A DNA stretch of 64,000 bases from Nocardioides gilvus. GTDB taxonomy: Bacteria; Actinomycetota; Actinomycetes; Propionibacteriales; Nocardioidaceae. The stretch's first letter is position 1. Every line of letters starts with the position of its first letter. Positions 34,714 through 44,032 of this stretch are shown here, in pieces. The notes under the pieces are model-generated. The model did no database searches and had not been told where the DNA came from. It was given only the letters and a program-made list of their open reading frames with translations. The translations under genes were made by a program, and so were the position numbers. Location of the stretch: assembly GCF_003194605.1 (NCBI RefSeq), contig NZ_QHKY01000002.1:62001-126000 (forward strand), written 5' to 3'.

Positions 34714-35715
34714 ATGCGTCTGAGGCATGTCTCGCAGGAGTCGCCGGGCTGGACCCGGCGACGTTCCGGGCGCGGTTTCTCCTACCTGGACGAAAGTGGT
34801 CAGCTCCTCGACGAGGCTGACCGCGAACGCATCAGGGCCCTGGCGATCCCGCCTGCCTGGACCGACGTCTGGATCTGCCCCAGGGACAACGGTCACCTGC
34901 AAGCGGTCGGGACCGACGAAGCGGGCCGGCGTCAGTACCTCTACCACCCGGTGTGGCGGGAGAAGAAGGACGCGGAGAAGTTCGAGCGGTGCCAGGAGTT
35001 GGGCGCCGCGCTGGGCCGAGCTCGTACGAAGGTCCGCCGCGACCTGGCGCTGACCGGGATGCCGACCGATCGTGCCTGCGCGGTGGCGTTCCGGCTGCTC
35101 GATCTCGGGTGCTTCAGGGTGGGCAACGACGTCTACGCCGACACGTACGGCAGCTTCGGCCTCACCACCCTGGAGCGCAGTCACGTACGCCAGAGCCGGG
35201 GGGTGCTGCACTTCGACTTCGTGGGCAAGTCCGGAGTGGAGCACCACGTGGAGCTCGCGGACGCAGAGCTGCTGTCCGCGTTGAGCACCATGCGTCGTCG
35301 TCGTGACGGGGGACTGTGCCTCCTGGCCGCGCGTGAAGGGGCGGCGTGGGCGCCGCTGACCTCGGAGATCGTGAACTCCTACATCCGCGAGATCACCGGC
35401 GTCGACGCCACCGCCAAGGACTTCCGGACGTGGCACGCGACGGTGGTGGCGGCAGCGGTGCTGGGTGATGCGGGTCCGGCCGAGTCGGACCGTCACCGCC
35501 GCAAGGCACTCACCCGCACGTGGGCCGTCGCCTCGGACCTGCTGGGCAACACGCCGACCCAGGCTCGCACTTCGTACGTCGACCCGCGCATCGTCGACGC
35601 CTACGACGAAGGACGTACGGTCCCAGGGCGACTTGCGCGTGAGCAACTCGAGGGGGAGGAACGCTCTCGCGACCTCGAGTTGGCCGTGTTGAGACTGCTG
35701 GCTGGGGAGGACTGA
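34714..35715 (+). CDS. DNA topoisomerase IB (poxvirus/eukaryotic type)
   Basis: A 333-aa type IB topoisomerase that relaxes supercoils through a 3'-phosphotyrosine. The catalytic set is visible: YLYHPVWREKKDAEKF, KDFRTWHAT (Arg and following His), the RKALTRTW region, and the active tyrosine in TSYVDPRI. ATG 34714 is 6 bases after GAGGAG; a GTG at 34708 is less likely. Confidence 0.92.
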   Translation: MRLRHVSQESPGWTRRRSGRGFSYLDESGQLLDEADRERIRALAIPPAWTDVWICPRDNGHLQAVGTDEAGRRQYLYHPVWREKKDAEKFERCQELGAALGRARTKVRRDLALTGMPTDRACAVAFRLLDLGCFRVGNDVYADTYGSFGLTTLERSHVRQSRGVLHFDFVGKSGVEHHVELADAELLSALSTMRRRRDGGLCLLAAREGAAWAPLTSEIVNSYIREITGVDATAKDFRTWHATVVAAAVLGDAGPAESDRHRRKALTRTWAVASDLLGNTPTQARTSYVDPRIVDAYDEGRTVPGRLAREQLEGEERSRDLELAVLRLLAGED

Positions 35716-35734
35716 CCTCCCTCAGCCGCTCGGG

Positions 35735-35932
35735 TCATGCGTCCTGTTCGGTGGAGTGGCTCGGACACTCGGGGTTGGTGCAGACCCGTTCGTCCACCGT
35801 CTCGTCGCCGGCTCCCACCACTCCGTCGGACGGGCCGGCCGGCTGCCGGGTTTCCGCCTCGGAGGGTGTGCGTCGAGCGCGGAGTCGGATCTCCGCTCCG
35901 CAGACGGCGCACGGCTTGTTGTCGAAGTACAT
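35735..35932 (-). CDS. Small zinc-ribbon-like protein
   Basis: A 65-aa protein starting MYFDNKPCAVCGAEIRLR after GGGAGG. Cys pairs CAVC and CTNPEC could bind one zinc. No partner or function can be assigned. It converges with the topoisomerase gene. Confidence 0.6.
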   Translation of the reverse strand: MYFDNKPCAVCGAEIRLRARRTPSEAETRQPAGPSDGVVGAGDETVDERVCTNPECPSHSTEQDA

Positions 35933-35959
35933 CGGGGCCTCCCGGGCCTGCTCGTGCAC

Positions 35960-35994
35960 GCAGCGCCCCGCCCGGTGGTCGGGCGGGGCGCTGC
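35960..35994 (-). terminator. Perfect 14-bp hairpin after dps
   Basis: GCAGCGCCCCGCCC and GGGCGGGGCGCTGC form a perfect stem around a 7-base loop, 8 bases after the Dps stop codon. It fits a rho-independent-like terminator of the Dps transcript; it lacks a U-run. Confidence 0.75.
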
Positions 35995-36002
35995 ACGGTC
36001 TG

Positions 36003-36530
36003 CTACTTGGCCTTGGGGCTCTTGATGTTGCCGCCCTGGTCCTCCAGGTGGGCGCGTACGAACCAGTGGAAGAGCTCGAGCTGGCTGGTCTGGGAGATCA
36101 GCATGTCTTCGGTGATGGGGTCCAGGTCGCCGACCTCCTCGATGCCGTCACGGTGCGAGGTGATCACACCCTGGTAGACCACGTCGAGAGCAGCCAGGTG
36201 CTCCTGGGTGCCGGCCCGTCCGACGCTGTAGTCGTCCCAGGCGCGGGCCTCCACCAAGGCGCCCGGTGTGCCGTTCGGAGCGCCGCCGAGAGTGGCGATG
36301 CGCTCGGCGGTCTCGTCGGCCATGGCACGGACCTGGTCGACCTGCGGGTCGATCATCTCGTGCACGGCGATGAAGTGGGGGCCCACGACGTTCCAGTGGA
36401 CGTGCTTGAGGGTCAACTGGAGGTCGTTGAGCGCGTGCAACCGCAACTGGAGAATCTCGATGAGTCGCTTGGCGCTCGCGTCGTCCAGGCCGGGGATCGT
36501 GTAGGGCAGCTTCTTCTTGGGAGAACTCAT
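36003..36530 (-). CDS. dps: Dps-family DNA-binding ferritin-like protein
   Basis: A 175-aa ferritin-like protein. The Dps ferroxidase motif is clear in LKHVHWNVVGPHFIAVHEMI with the following D-x-x-x-D/E in PQVDQVRAMADETAERI. A Lys-rich N-terminus and C-terminus could bind DNA. It stores iron and protects DNA from peroxide. Start at 36530 follows MSSPKKKLPY; the 77-bp gap to trpF must hold divergent promoters. Confidence 0.92.
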   Translation of the reverse strand: MSSPKKKLPYTIPGLDDASAKRLIEILQLRLHALNDLQLTLKHVHWNVVGPHFIAVHEMIDPQVDQVRAMADETAERIATLGGAPNGTPGALVEARAWDDYSVGRAGTQEHLAALDVVYQGVITSHRDGIEEVGDLDPITEDMLISQTSQLELFHWFVRAHLEDQGGNIKSPKAK

Positions 36531-36607
36531 GTCCCACCGGTACCCGGACTCGCCGTCGTCAAACCTGCGCGCGTGAGACTTCACCGACGATGGGGGAGGA
36601 TGGGGGC

Positions 36608-37213
36608 GTGTACGTGAAGATCTGTGGCCTCCGCACCGCCGACCACGCCCGGGCGGCCGTCGATGCCGGCGCCCGCGCGGTGGGTGTCGTGATGAACCGG
36701 AACAGCGCCCGCCGCGCCAGTGAGGCGGAGGCGCTCGCCGTCGTCGAAGCGGTGGGGGAGGACGCCGACGTCGTTCTGGTCGTGAACGACATGCCTGCGG
36801 TCGAGGCCGCACGGACCGCGCGCCGTTTGGGTTTCGACGTCCTGCAACTGCACGGAGGAGCGTACGCAGAGAGCGACTTCGAAGCCGCCCGCGCAGTCAT
36901 CGCGCGGGTGTGGCGTGCCACCTCGCTCGATCTAGACCCGCCCTTGGAGGTGGGCGCGTGGGGGGAGGAACTCCTGCTGCTCGACGCGCCGCGTCCCGGC
37001 TCGGGTGAGCGGTGGGAGTTGGGCGACCCCGCGGACCGGGCTCCCACGGGCCAGTGGTTGCTGGCCGGTGGCCTGGATCCGAGCAACGTGGCGGAGGTCG
37101 TCGCCCGCGTGCGTCCCTGGGGGGTCGACGTCTCCAGTGGAGTGGAGACCGCGCCCGGAGAGAAGTCGGTTGACCTGATCCGCGACTTCGTCGCTGCTGC
37201 CGTCGCCGTCTGA
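36608..37213 (+). CDS. trpF: Phosphoribosylanthranilate isomerase
   Basis: A 201-aa TIM-barrel enzyme of tryptophan synthesis. The start VYVKICGL with the catalytic Cys, the LQLHG strand and the C-terminal GVDVSSGVET phosphate-binding motif identify TrpF. Starts possible at GTG 36608 (chosen; GGAGG 9 bases upstream) or ATG 36590. No other trp genes are adjacent, so it is a stand-alone trpF. Confidence 0.88.
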   Translation: MYVKICGLRTADHARAAVDAGARAVGVVMNRNSARRASEAEALAVVEAVGEDADVVLVVNDMPAVEAARTARRLGFDVLQLHGGAYAESDFEAARAVIARVWRATSLDLDPPLEVGAWGEELLLLDAPRPGSGERWELGDPADRAPTGQWLLAGGLDPSNVAEVVARVRPWGVDVSSGVETAPGEKSVDLIRDFVAAAVAV

Positions 37214-37333
37214 GACCCACCCGCCCGGCAGCCCGGGGTGGCAGGGCCCTGAGATGGTCGGACTCCAGCTCGCTGCGACCGTGAGAGACTGTGCGACGGC
37301 CCGAGCCAGTACGCCCACCGCACAAGGAGCTTC

Positions 37334-37969
37334 ATGAGCGAGACCGTCGTCACCATCGAACCGGTGTCGTCACTCGCACGCCTCACCAGCATTGCGTTGA
37401 AGGTCCTCCTCCTGGTGATGTTGGCACTCATGCTGATGTATCCCGATGCCACCAACATGCGTGACAAGGGTGCTGGAGCCCGGGCTGTGGTCTACCCGGC
37501 ACTCGCCTTCCTCATCCCCGTCGTGTGGTGGACCAGCTGGCGGGATCGGGTGGCCTTTCCCTGGCTGGCCGACCTCATGGTCACCATCACCTGCTTCACC
37601 GACATCCTGGGCAACCGTCTGAACTTCTACGACTCGATCGTGTGGTTCGACGACTGGATGCACTTCATGAACACCGGGCTGCTCGCTGCAGCCTTCGTAC
37701 TGCTCACGCTGCCGCGCGACACCGGCTTTCCGCGGATCCTCGAACGCTCGCTGGCCCTGGGAGCCACCGGAGCGATCGTGTGGGAGATCGGGGAGTTCTT
37801 CTCCTTCCTCAGCCAGCACAGTGAGCGCCAGTTCGCCTACGCCGACACCCTCAGCGACCTCGGCCTCGGGGTCTTCGGCGCCTTCGTGGCTGCGGTCGCG
37901 GTGCACTGGCTGTGGCGGGCCGGCCGCCTGGTAACCGTCGAACCCTTGGTCCCCGCCACCACGGACTGA
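37334..37969 (+). CDS. Polytopic membrane protein, paralogue of the one at 21155-21733
   Basis: A 211-aa protein with five or six membrane helices. DWMHFMNTGLLAAAFVLLTL and WEIGEFFSFLSQHSE with YADTLSDLGLGVFGA match the same spots in the other family member. RBS AAGGAGC precedes the ATG. Function unknown. Confidence 0.75.
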   Translation: MSETVVTIEPVSSLARLTSIALKVLLLVMLALMLMYPDATNMRDKGAGARAVVYPALAFLIPVVWWTSWRDRVAFPWLADLMVTITCFTDILGNRLNFYDSIVWFDDWMHFMNTGLLAAAFVLLTLPRDTGFPRILERSLALGATGAIVWEIGEFFSFLSQHSERQFAYADTLSDLGLGVFGAFVAAVAVHWLWRAGRLVTVEPLVPATTD

Positions 37970-38065
37970 ACCACCCTGGGGTGCGTCAGCATCACTGACG
38001 ACAGCCGTGTGAGGTGAGTACGGCGCCTCATGTGCCGCACGCCCGCCACAGAGGAGTCTGGACAC

Positions 38066-39007
38066 ATGAGACCGACATTGCTCCTGGCGGGACTGACCGT
38101 GTTGACGATTCCCCTCCTGACGTCCTGTGCCGGACCCGACAGGTCTGCCGACGCCGATGACCTTCGGGGCGCGCTGGCGGACCTGCCAGGGGTGGCCGAG
38201 GTCGACTTCGGCTACACCGAGCCTGAGTTCCTCGACTCCGGCAAGGTGGCGCTGACAGTGCGGATGGACGAGGAGGCCCGAGCCGGAGCCGTTCCCGCAG
38301 TGGTCACCACGGCCTACGAGGCCTTCTCGGGGACGCATCATGACGAGGAGGGGGACGTCTTCGTGAACTTCGATGACGACGTCGTCCACCTGCGCAGTTT
38401 TCAACCCTCGGCTGAGGTGGACCACGTCGCTGATGTCGTCACCCGTGCGCTCGCGGTGCTGCCGGCAGGGGCGGTGCAGGTCGACATCGACACCCAGGAG
38501 CCCGACCAGGAGCCCTACGTCTTCACCTCCTTCACCGTGACCATCGCGCAGGAGGACGCGGACAGTGTGCTGCAGACCATGACAGGACTGGAGCAGGTGC
38601 ACGGCGCGATCCCGGACGCTGGGTGGCGCGTCCTGACCAGTGGCGAGGGCATCTGGGAGTTCGGGTCCACAGCCGGTTTCCCGGGCGCCGACCAGCGCGC
38701 GATCTTCGCCGAGCTGCGCGGCGACCTGCCCCCGAAGGCCTCGATCCAACTGGTCGATGACTTCGTGACGGTGCAGGTGCCAGAGCAAACCACGACCGAT
38801 CAGGTTGCGACGATGGTTGATCGCCACCTCGGACTGCTCGGTGGTGTCGAGGACGCGTTCTACGACGTCACCAGCGGCGAGAACTTCTACGCGATGTTCA
38901 GCGCGGGTGAATGCACCTTCGCGGAGGGAGAGGTGGGTGCGCGCCTCAAGGAGGACCACGGCGACGACTGCGCCACCGTGAGCGGTGAGGGAGAGGAGCC
39001 CTCGTGA
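38066..39007 (+). CDS. Secreted lipoprotein of unknown function
   Basis: A 313-aa lipoprotein: MRPTLLLAGLTVLTIPLLTS then the lipobox cysteine (LLTSC). The mature part is acidic and beta-rich with two similar halves around residues 40-170 and 175-300. ATG 38066 follows AGAGGAG. It is followed by two DUF1707 genes and may act with them at the membrane. Not recognised as a known family. Confidence 0.75.
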   Translation: MRPTLLLAGLTVLTIPLLTSCAGPDRSADADDLRGALADLPGVAEVDFGYTEPEFLDSGKVALTVRMDEEARAGAVPAVVTTAYEAFSGTHHDEEGDVFVNFDDDVVHLRSFQPSAEVDHVADVVTRALAVLPAGAVQVDIDTQEPDQEPYVFTSFTVTIAQEDADSVLQTMTGLEQVHGAIPDAGWRVLTSGEGIWEFGSTAGFPGADQRAIFAELRGDLPPKASIQLVDDFVTVQVPEQTTTDQVATMVDRHLGLLGGVEDAFYDVTSGENFYAMFSAGECTFAEGEVGARLKEDHGDDCATVSGEGEEPS

Positions 39008-39035
39008 AGCCGCCAGCCTTCGATACCCTGCCCAG

Positions 39036-39878
39036 ATGACAGGCTCGGGGGACCGCCAGGCACCACCGTCCCCGCAGATGCGTGAGGCTGCGATCGAGAC
39101 TCTCACCGCTGCGTACGGAGACGGACAGCTCACCCTCGACGAGTACGACGAACGTGTGGCGGGGGTGCTCGCTGCCGACAACAACTGGCGTCTCGAGCGA
39201 TGGATCAACGACCTCCAGACACCGTCCTCGCTGCAGGCCACGGATCCGGGTCGGCTGCCGGGTCGACTCGGTCGGCACACACGGACGTGGTGGGACGACC
39301 TGCGTCGGGACTGGGCAAAGTACCCGCGCAGGGGCAAGGTCGCGGTGGTTGCACTGGTGCTGACCCTGAGTGGGACGTTGGCAGGCGGCGCGGTGTACGA
39401 GGCCGTGCGCGACGCCCCCTCGGTCGTCGCTGAGCAGCAGGTGACGTCAGGTCTGGGGGAGTTCCGCACCGCGTACGAGGCAGAGTTCGACACGACGACC
39501 GTGGGTGGCCTGCAGATCGACCCGGGCTACGTGAGGTTCCAGGTGCCGGTCGAGGACGATCCGCCGCGTTTCCAGGACTGGACGCTGCAGGACGACTCGT
39601 TCGCGAGCACCGGCCGGATCAGGGGTGGCAGGCCGGGCGTCGTCGACCTGGCCCAGATCGACGTGGGAGCGGTCGAGGAGACGTTGCGGCGCGGGGTCGC
39701 CGAGCTGGGAGTGGCCGACGCCTCCGCGGTCACGACGATCATCTCGCCTGACACGGGATCCGAGGGACGGATCACGCTGGTGATCAGCAACGAGTTCCGT
39801 GAGTCGGCCCGGGTGACCACAGACTTCAACGGCCGCGAACTGAGCAGACAACCGTTCGTCGAACCAGGGGAGAGCTGA
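39036..39878 (+). CDS. DUF1707 membrane protein (first of a tandem pair)
   Basis: A 280-aa protein. Residues 15-65 carry the DUF1707 pattern AAYGDGQLTLDEYDERV. One membrane helix follows (KVAVVALVLTLSGTLAGGAV), then an extracytoplasmic domain. ATG 39036. It overlaps the next gene by one base (TGATG). The two products share the same architecture and are tandem duplicates. Confidence 0.82.
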   Translation: MTGSGDRQAPPSPQMREAAIETLTAAYGDGQLTLDEYDERVAGVLAADNNWRLERWINDLQTPSSLQATDPGRLPGRLGRHTRTWWDDLRRDWAKYPRRGKVAVVALVLTLSGTLAGGAVYEAVRDAPSVVAEQQVTSGLGEFRTAYEAEFDTTTVGGLQIDPGYVRFQVPVEDDPPRFQDWTLQDDSFASTGRIRGGRPGVVDLAQIDVGAVEETLRRGVAELGVADASAVTTIISPDTGSEGRITLVISNEFRESARVTTDFNGRELSRQPFVEPGES

Positions 39879-40687
39879 TGGCGCTCATCGGTAGGAAGCG
39901 TGCACGCATGGTTGATCGCGACCATGCCGTCGAGGTGATCAACGCAGCGTACGCAGAGGGGCAGCTCACCACTGAACAGCGCGAGGATCGCGTGCACCGG
40001 GCGTTGCTCGCGACCCACGTCGGGGACCTCGACCAGGTCACCAGTGACCTCCAGACGGCCCAGCCGGAGGAGCTTGGGAGTGAGGTCGCTCCGACGAGCT
40101 GGTGGGGGCGTACGTCGCGACGTACGAAGGTGGCAGTCGCGGGGGCGCTGCTCGTGCTGGCCGGCGGTGGGCTCGCGGTCGCCGAGATGGGAGGGGACTC
40201 GGACTCGGTGGTCGAGGCCCAGGACCCGCCGTACGTCGTGCCCGCCACCGCGGAGGCGGTCGAGGAGCTGATCGCGGACCAGCAGGAGGAGTTCGACACC
40301 ACGAAGAGCTACGGGGTCAGCCTCCAGGCGGAACTCTCGACCGTGGCGGTGCCCACCGATGACGGTCGGGCCCGCTACCAGCAGTGGACGGTCGGCGACG
40401 GCACCTTCGAGGCGAGCGGGGAGGTGACCGGCGGTGGGGACCAGATCGAGTTCGACCTGGCAGAGGTGGACATCGAAGCCCTCGAGGCGAGCTTCGACAG
40501 CGCGTGGACGACGCTGGATGTGCCGGACCCGACCCACGCGACCCTCGTGATCGACCACTGGGAGCAGTACGAGGAGCCGAGGATCACGATCAACGTCACC
40601 AACGAGTACGACGAGCACGGTTACGTCGTCACCGACCTGGCTGGACGGGTCATCGAACGCGAGCCGTTCGATCCCACCTCACCCTGA
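39878..40687 (+). CDS. DUF1707 membrane protein (second of a tandem pair)
   Basis: A 269-aa paralogue of the previous protein: AAYAEGQLTTEQREDRV in the DUF1707 part, a membrane helix (KVAVAGALLVLAGGGLAVAE) and a similar outside domain (EEFDTTKSYGVSLQAEL versus AEFDTTTVGGLQIDPGY). Function unknown; both may sense or bind something at the envelope. Confidence 0.82.
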   Translation: MALIGRKRARMVDRDHAVEVINAAYAEGQLTTEQREDRVHRALLATHVGDLDQVTSDLQTAQPEELGSEVAPTSWWGRTSRRTKVAVAGALLVLAGGGLAVAEMGGDSDSVVEAQDPPYVVPATAEAVEELIADQQEEFDTTKSYGVSLQAELSTVAVPTDDGRARYQQWTVGDGTFEASGEVTGGGDQIEFDLAEVDIEALEASFDSAWTTLDVPDPTHATLVIDHWEQYEEPRITINVTNEYDEHGYVVTDLAGRVIEREPFDPTSP

Positions 40688-40775
40688 GGTCCCGGGATGG
40701 GAATGGCTCCGCGCGGTGTTGTCGTGAGAGCGAACGGTGATTCTGCGTTCCGCTTCCCCCGACGAAAGGCGTTTG

Positions 40776-41753
40776 ATGTCCCTCCCCGTCTCGATCCTCG
40801 ATCTCGCAGGAGTGGCCCGCGACCAGAGTGTCGCCGAGGCCCTGGCGGGCACCGTGGCCCTGGCGCAACAGGCGGAGAGGACCGGCCACACCCGCGTCTG
40901 GTACGCCGAGCACCACAACATGGCCGCAATCGCGTCGTCCGCGACCTCCGTGCTGATCGCCCACGTCGCGGCCCACACCGAGTCCATTCGCCTCGGCGCC
41001 GGTGGGGTGATGTTGCCCAACCACTCGCCGCTGACCATCGCGGAGCAGTTCGGCACCCTGGAGAGTCTGCACCCGGGGCGGATCGACCTGGGTCTGGGTC
41101 GGGCGCCCGGAAGTGACCAGAACACCCTGCGTGCGCTGCGCCGTACGCACACCTCCTCGGACTCCTTCCCCCAGGACGTCCTGGAGCTGCAGGGCTACCT
41201 GCGTGGCCAGTCCCTGATCCCGGGCGTCGACGCCTACCCGGGCAAGGGCACCGATGTGCCCCTCTACATCCTCGGCTCCTCGTTGTTCGGCGCGGGGCTC
41301 GCCGCAGCGCTCGGTCTTCCGTACGCGTTCGCCTCGCACTTCGCGCCCGCAGCCCTGCACGAAGCGATCGCGCTCTACCGTCGCGAGTTCAAGCCCTCCG
41401 AGCAACTGGCTGAGCCCTACGTCATCGCCGGCTACAACGTGGTCGCGGCCGACGACGTGAGCGATGCCGAGCGGCAGCTGCAGGCGATCATGCGTAGTCG
41501 GGTGGCGCTGCTCCTACGCCCCGGGGTGAGCTACACCGACGAGCAGGCCGACCAGTTGCTCGCCAGCCCCCAGGCCCAGCACCTGCACCAGATGATGACC
41601 TACACGGCGGTCGGCACCGCCGACACCGTCGCCGAGAAGGTCACCGCCTTCGCCGAGCAGACCGGCGCCGACGAACTCATCGTGGCTCACCAGAGCCCGC
41701 GGGTGGAGGAGCGGTTGCGCTCGGTGGAGCTCTTCGCCAAGGCGTACCTGTGA
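40776..41753 (+). CDS. Luciferase-like flavin-dependent monooxygenase (LLM class)
   Basis: A 325-aa TIM-barrel FMN-dependent oxidoreductase. [20 protein letters not shown] is the family hallmark, with [14 protein letters not shown] and [14 protein letters not shown]. Start ATG 40776 behind CGAAAGG. Substrate unknown; no flavin reductase is adjacent, though one lies at 42637-43203. Confidence 0.9.
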   Translation: MSLPVSILDLAGVARDQSVAEALAGTVALAQQAERTGHTRVWYAEHHNMAAIASSATSVLIAHVAAHTESIRLGAGGVMLPNHSPLTIAEQFGTLESLHPGRIDLGLGRAPGSDQNTLRALRRTHTSSDSFPQDVLELQGYLRGQSLIPGVDAYPGKGTDVPLYILGSSLFGAGLAAALGLPYAFASHFAPAALHEAIALYRREFKPSEQLAEPYVIAGYNVVAADDVSDAERQLQAIMRSRVALLLRPGVSYTDEQADQLLASPQAQHLHQMMTYTAVGTADTVAEKVTAFAEQTGADELIVAHQSPRVEERLRSVELFAKAYL

Positions 41754-41790
41754 TCGCCACCTGGTCCGAAGAGCGATCTAGGCTGGAGCC

Positions 41791-42627
41791 ATGAACTCCC
41801 CGCACCCCCGCCTCGTCGACGCCCAGTGGTTGAGTGACCATCTCGACGACCCCACGATCCGCGTCGTCGACGGCACGGTCCACCTGACCTTCGACGAGAA
41901 CGGTGCCCACACCGAGTCCGGTCGCGCGACCTACCGCCGAGCGCACGTGCCCGGAGCCACGTTCGTCGACCAGTTGACCGACCTGAGCGTGCACGACGGT
42001 GAGGCGCCATTCGAGACAGCGCCCCCTGAGCAGGTGGCCCGCGTGCTCGGCGAGGCCGGCATCGGGGACTCGCACACTGTCGTCGTGTACGACCACGTCA
42101 ACGGGATCTGGGCCACCCGGCTCTGGTGGCACCTGGAGTACGAGGGTCACCCGGACGTCGTGGTGCTCGACGGCGGGCTCCGGGCCTGGCAGGAGTCCGG
42201 GCTGGCGGTGGAGTCCGGCGACGCCATCTACCCGCCCACCACGTTCACGCCGTCGCGGCGACCCGAGCGCGTCACCGCCACGCCCGTGGTGGAGGCTGCG
42301 ACGCGGGACTCCTCGGTGTTGCTCATCAATGCGTTGGACCGCGACTCCTTCGCCACGGGTCGCATCCCGGGCAGCGTGAACGTGCCGTTCGCTGAGTTGG
42401 TCGACGACCGAGGTCGCCTGCGTGACCTCGACGAGCTGCGGCCGCTCTTCGAGTCCGTCGGGGCCCTCGACCCGTCGGTGGCACCCGTCGCGTACTGCGG
42501 GGGAGGCATCGCCGCGACCGCGGTGGCCTTCGCGCTCAAGGGCCTGGGGCGCGACGACGTCGCGGTCTACGACGGCTCGATGAACGCCTGGACGGCCGAG
42601 GGCGATCGCCCGCTCGAGCGCGACTGA
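41791..42627 (+). CDS. Thiosulfate/3-mercaptopyruvate sulfurtransferase
   Basis: A 278-aa protein with two rhodanese domains. The catalytic Cys lies in VAYCGGGIAATAVAF near residue 233; the N-terminal domain has the DHVNGIWATRLWW segment. The CGGG-I loop resembles actinobacterial CysA/SseA. Transfers sulfur to cyanide or thiols. Confidence 0.88.
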   Translation: MNSPHPRLVDAQWLSDHLDDPTIRVVDGTVHLTFDENGAHTESGRATYRRAHVPGATFVDQLTDLSVHDGEAPFETAPPEQVARVLGEAGIGDSHTVVVYDHVNGIWATRLWWHLEYEGHPDVVVLDGGLRAWQESGLAVESGDAIYPPTTFTPSRRPERVTATPVVEAATRDSSVLLINALDRDSFATGRIPGSVNVPFAELVDDRGRLRDLDELRPLFESVGALDPSVAPVAYCGGGIAATAVAFALKGLGRDDVAVYDGSMNAWTAEGDRPLERD

Positions 42628-42636
42628 GGCACTGCC

Positions 42637-43203
42637 TCAGGAGCGTGGCAGGACCGTCAGCACCCGTTCGGTGTGGTCGCGGAACTCCTGCATGAACTCG
42701 GTGAGGAAAGCCTTCGTCGACTCGTCGGTGACCTCACCGTCGTCGGTGAAGACCTCGGACTTGAACTGGATGTAGCCCTCCGGGGAGGTCATCTGGCGGG
42801 CGTTGCAGAAGCTCAGTACTGCGCGCAGGCTCTGTTGGGCCACTGCCGTGCCGATTGCCCCGGGGGATGCACCGATCACGGCCGCTGGCATGTGGTCGAA
42901 GGAGTTCTGGCCCCAGGGCCTCGACGCCCAGTCGATCGCGTTCTTGAGAGCGCCCGGAATGGAACGGTTGTACTCCGGCGTCACGAAGAGCACGGCATCG
43001 AGCTCTGCCAGCGTGTCCTTGAGCGCCTGAGGGTCAGCGGGATAGTCGTCGTCGAAGTCGGGGCTGTAGAGCGGGAGGTCTCCGATCGGCAGTTCAGTGA
43101 ACTCGAGGTCCTCAGGAGCCAGCCGGATCAGGGCCTTGCTCAGCGTGCGGTTGATCGAGGTGGAGGACAGGCTGCCGACGAAGTATCCGACCCGGTAGGT
43201 CAT
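42637..43203 (-). CDS. NAD(P)H-dependent FMN reductase
   Basis: A 188-aa flavodoxin-fold reductase: VGSLSSTSINRTLSKAL phosphate loop, FVTPEYNRSIPGALKNAIDW and IGASPGAIGTAVAQ. AAGGAG precedes the ATG at 43203. It may supply reduced FMN to oxygenases such as the LLM enzyme nearby. Confidence 0.9.
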   Translation of the reverse strand: MTYRVGYFVGSLSSTSINRTLSKALIRLAPEDLEFTELPIGDLPLYSPDFDDDYPADPQALKDTLAELDAVLFVTPEYNRSIPGALKNAIDWASRPWGQNSFDHMPAAVIGASPGAIGTAVAQQSLRAVLSFCNARQMTSPEGYIQFKSEVFTDDGEVTDESTKAFLTEFMQEFRDHTERVLTVLPRS

Positions 43204-43284
43204 GGAGTCTCCTTGGGGAGTTGCGTCCGGACGCTCGCCGACCGGACCTGTGCCCTCCATCCTGTGGCGCTCGACGCTGCTTGG

Positions 43285-43899
43285 CTACCCCGGCGGCGGT
43301 GTGGGTCGAACGGCCCGCGGCGAGCGGCGGTAGGCGGAGACGGTGGGATCGCCGGAGATGGTCCAGCGCCAAGGCACCTCCGCGGCGAGCGTCACCCCCA
43401 CCCTCGGGCCGCTGACGGCCGGACCGATCGGGAGAGGCGGGCGGTGGAGCTGGAACCGTTCTCCTGCGACCAGGTCGACGCGGTTGTCGGCGCCGGTGAT
43501 TCCCAGGGCCCTGGCCAGGTTGCCGGGACCCCTGGCGAGGGAGCGGAGGTCGACGTGCTCGCCCCGCCTCGCACGAGCCAGGTCCTCTCCCTGCACGACG
43601 CGGCCGGCGCGCAGCAGGACCGCGCTCGCCGCGCCGGACGTACCGGTGACGATGTTCATGCACCAGTGGATGCCGTGCGAGCGGTAGACGTAGACGCGTC
43701 CCGCCGGGCCGAACATGACCGCGTTGCGCGCCGTCTCGCCGCGATGGGCGTGTGAGGCCGGGTCGACCTCGCCCTCGTACGCCTCCACCTCGGTGAGGAC
43801 CACCGCGACGGTCCCGTGAGGGGTGTGGCTGCTCAACAGGCAACCGAGCAGGTCAGGGGCGACCTCGGGGGACGGGCGGGAGAGGAAGTCGGACAGCAC
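43285..43899 (-). CDS. mpg: DNA-3-methyladenine glycosylase (AAG/MPG family)
   Basis: A 204-aa base-excision repair glycosylase: LLGCLL, the EVEAYEGEVDPASHA catalytic region, GRVYVYRSHGIHWCMN and LARGPGNLARALG. Start uncertain: GTG 43899 (chosen) or TTG 43911. Confidence 0.88.
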   Translation of the reverse strand: MLSDFLSRPSPEVAPDLLGCLLSSHTPHGTVAVVLTEVEAYEGEVDPASHAHRGETARNAVMFGPAGRVYVYRSHGIHWCMNIVTGTSGAASAVLLRAGRVVQGEDLARARRGEHVDLRSLARGPGNLARALGITGADNRVDLVAGERFQLHRPPLPIGPAVSGPRVGVTLAAEVPWRWTISGDPTVSAYRRSPRAVRPTPPPG

Positions 43900-44032
43900 C
43901 CCACCATCCAATCAGCAGCGGTCCCGGGGAGCCGGTGAGGCGTAGAGTGAAGGAAGAAGCAAGAACGACGACCACGACGAAGCGCACGACCGCGTGCCTG
44001 GTCCCAGGCACCACGAGGGTGGGAGTTCAGAG

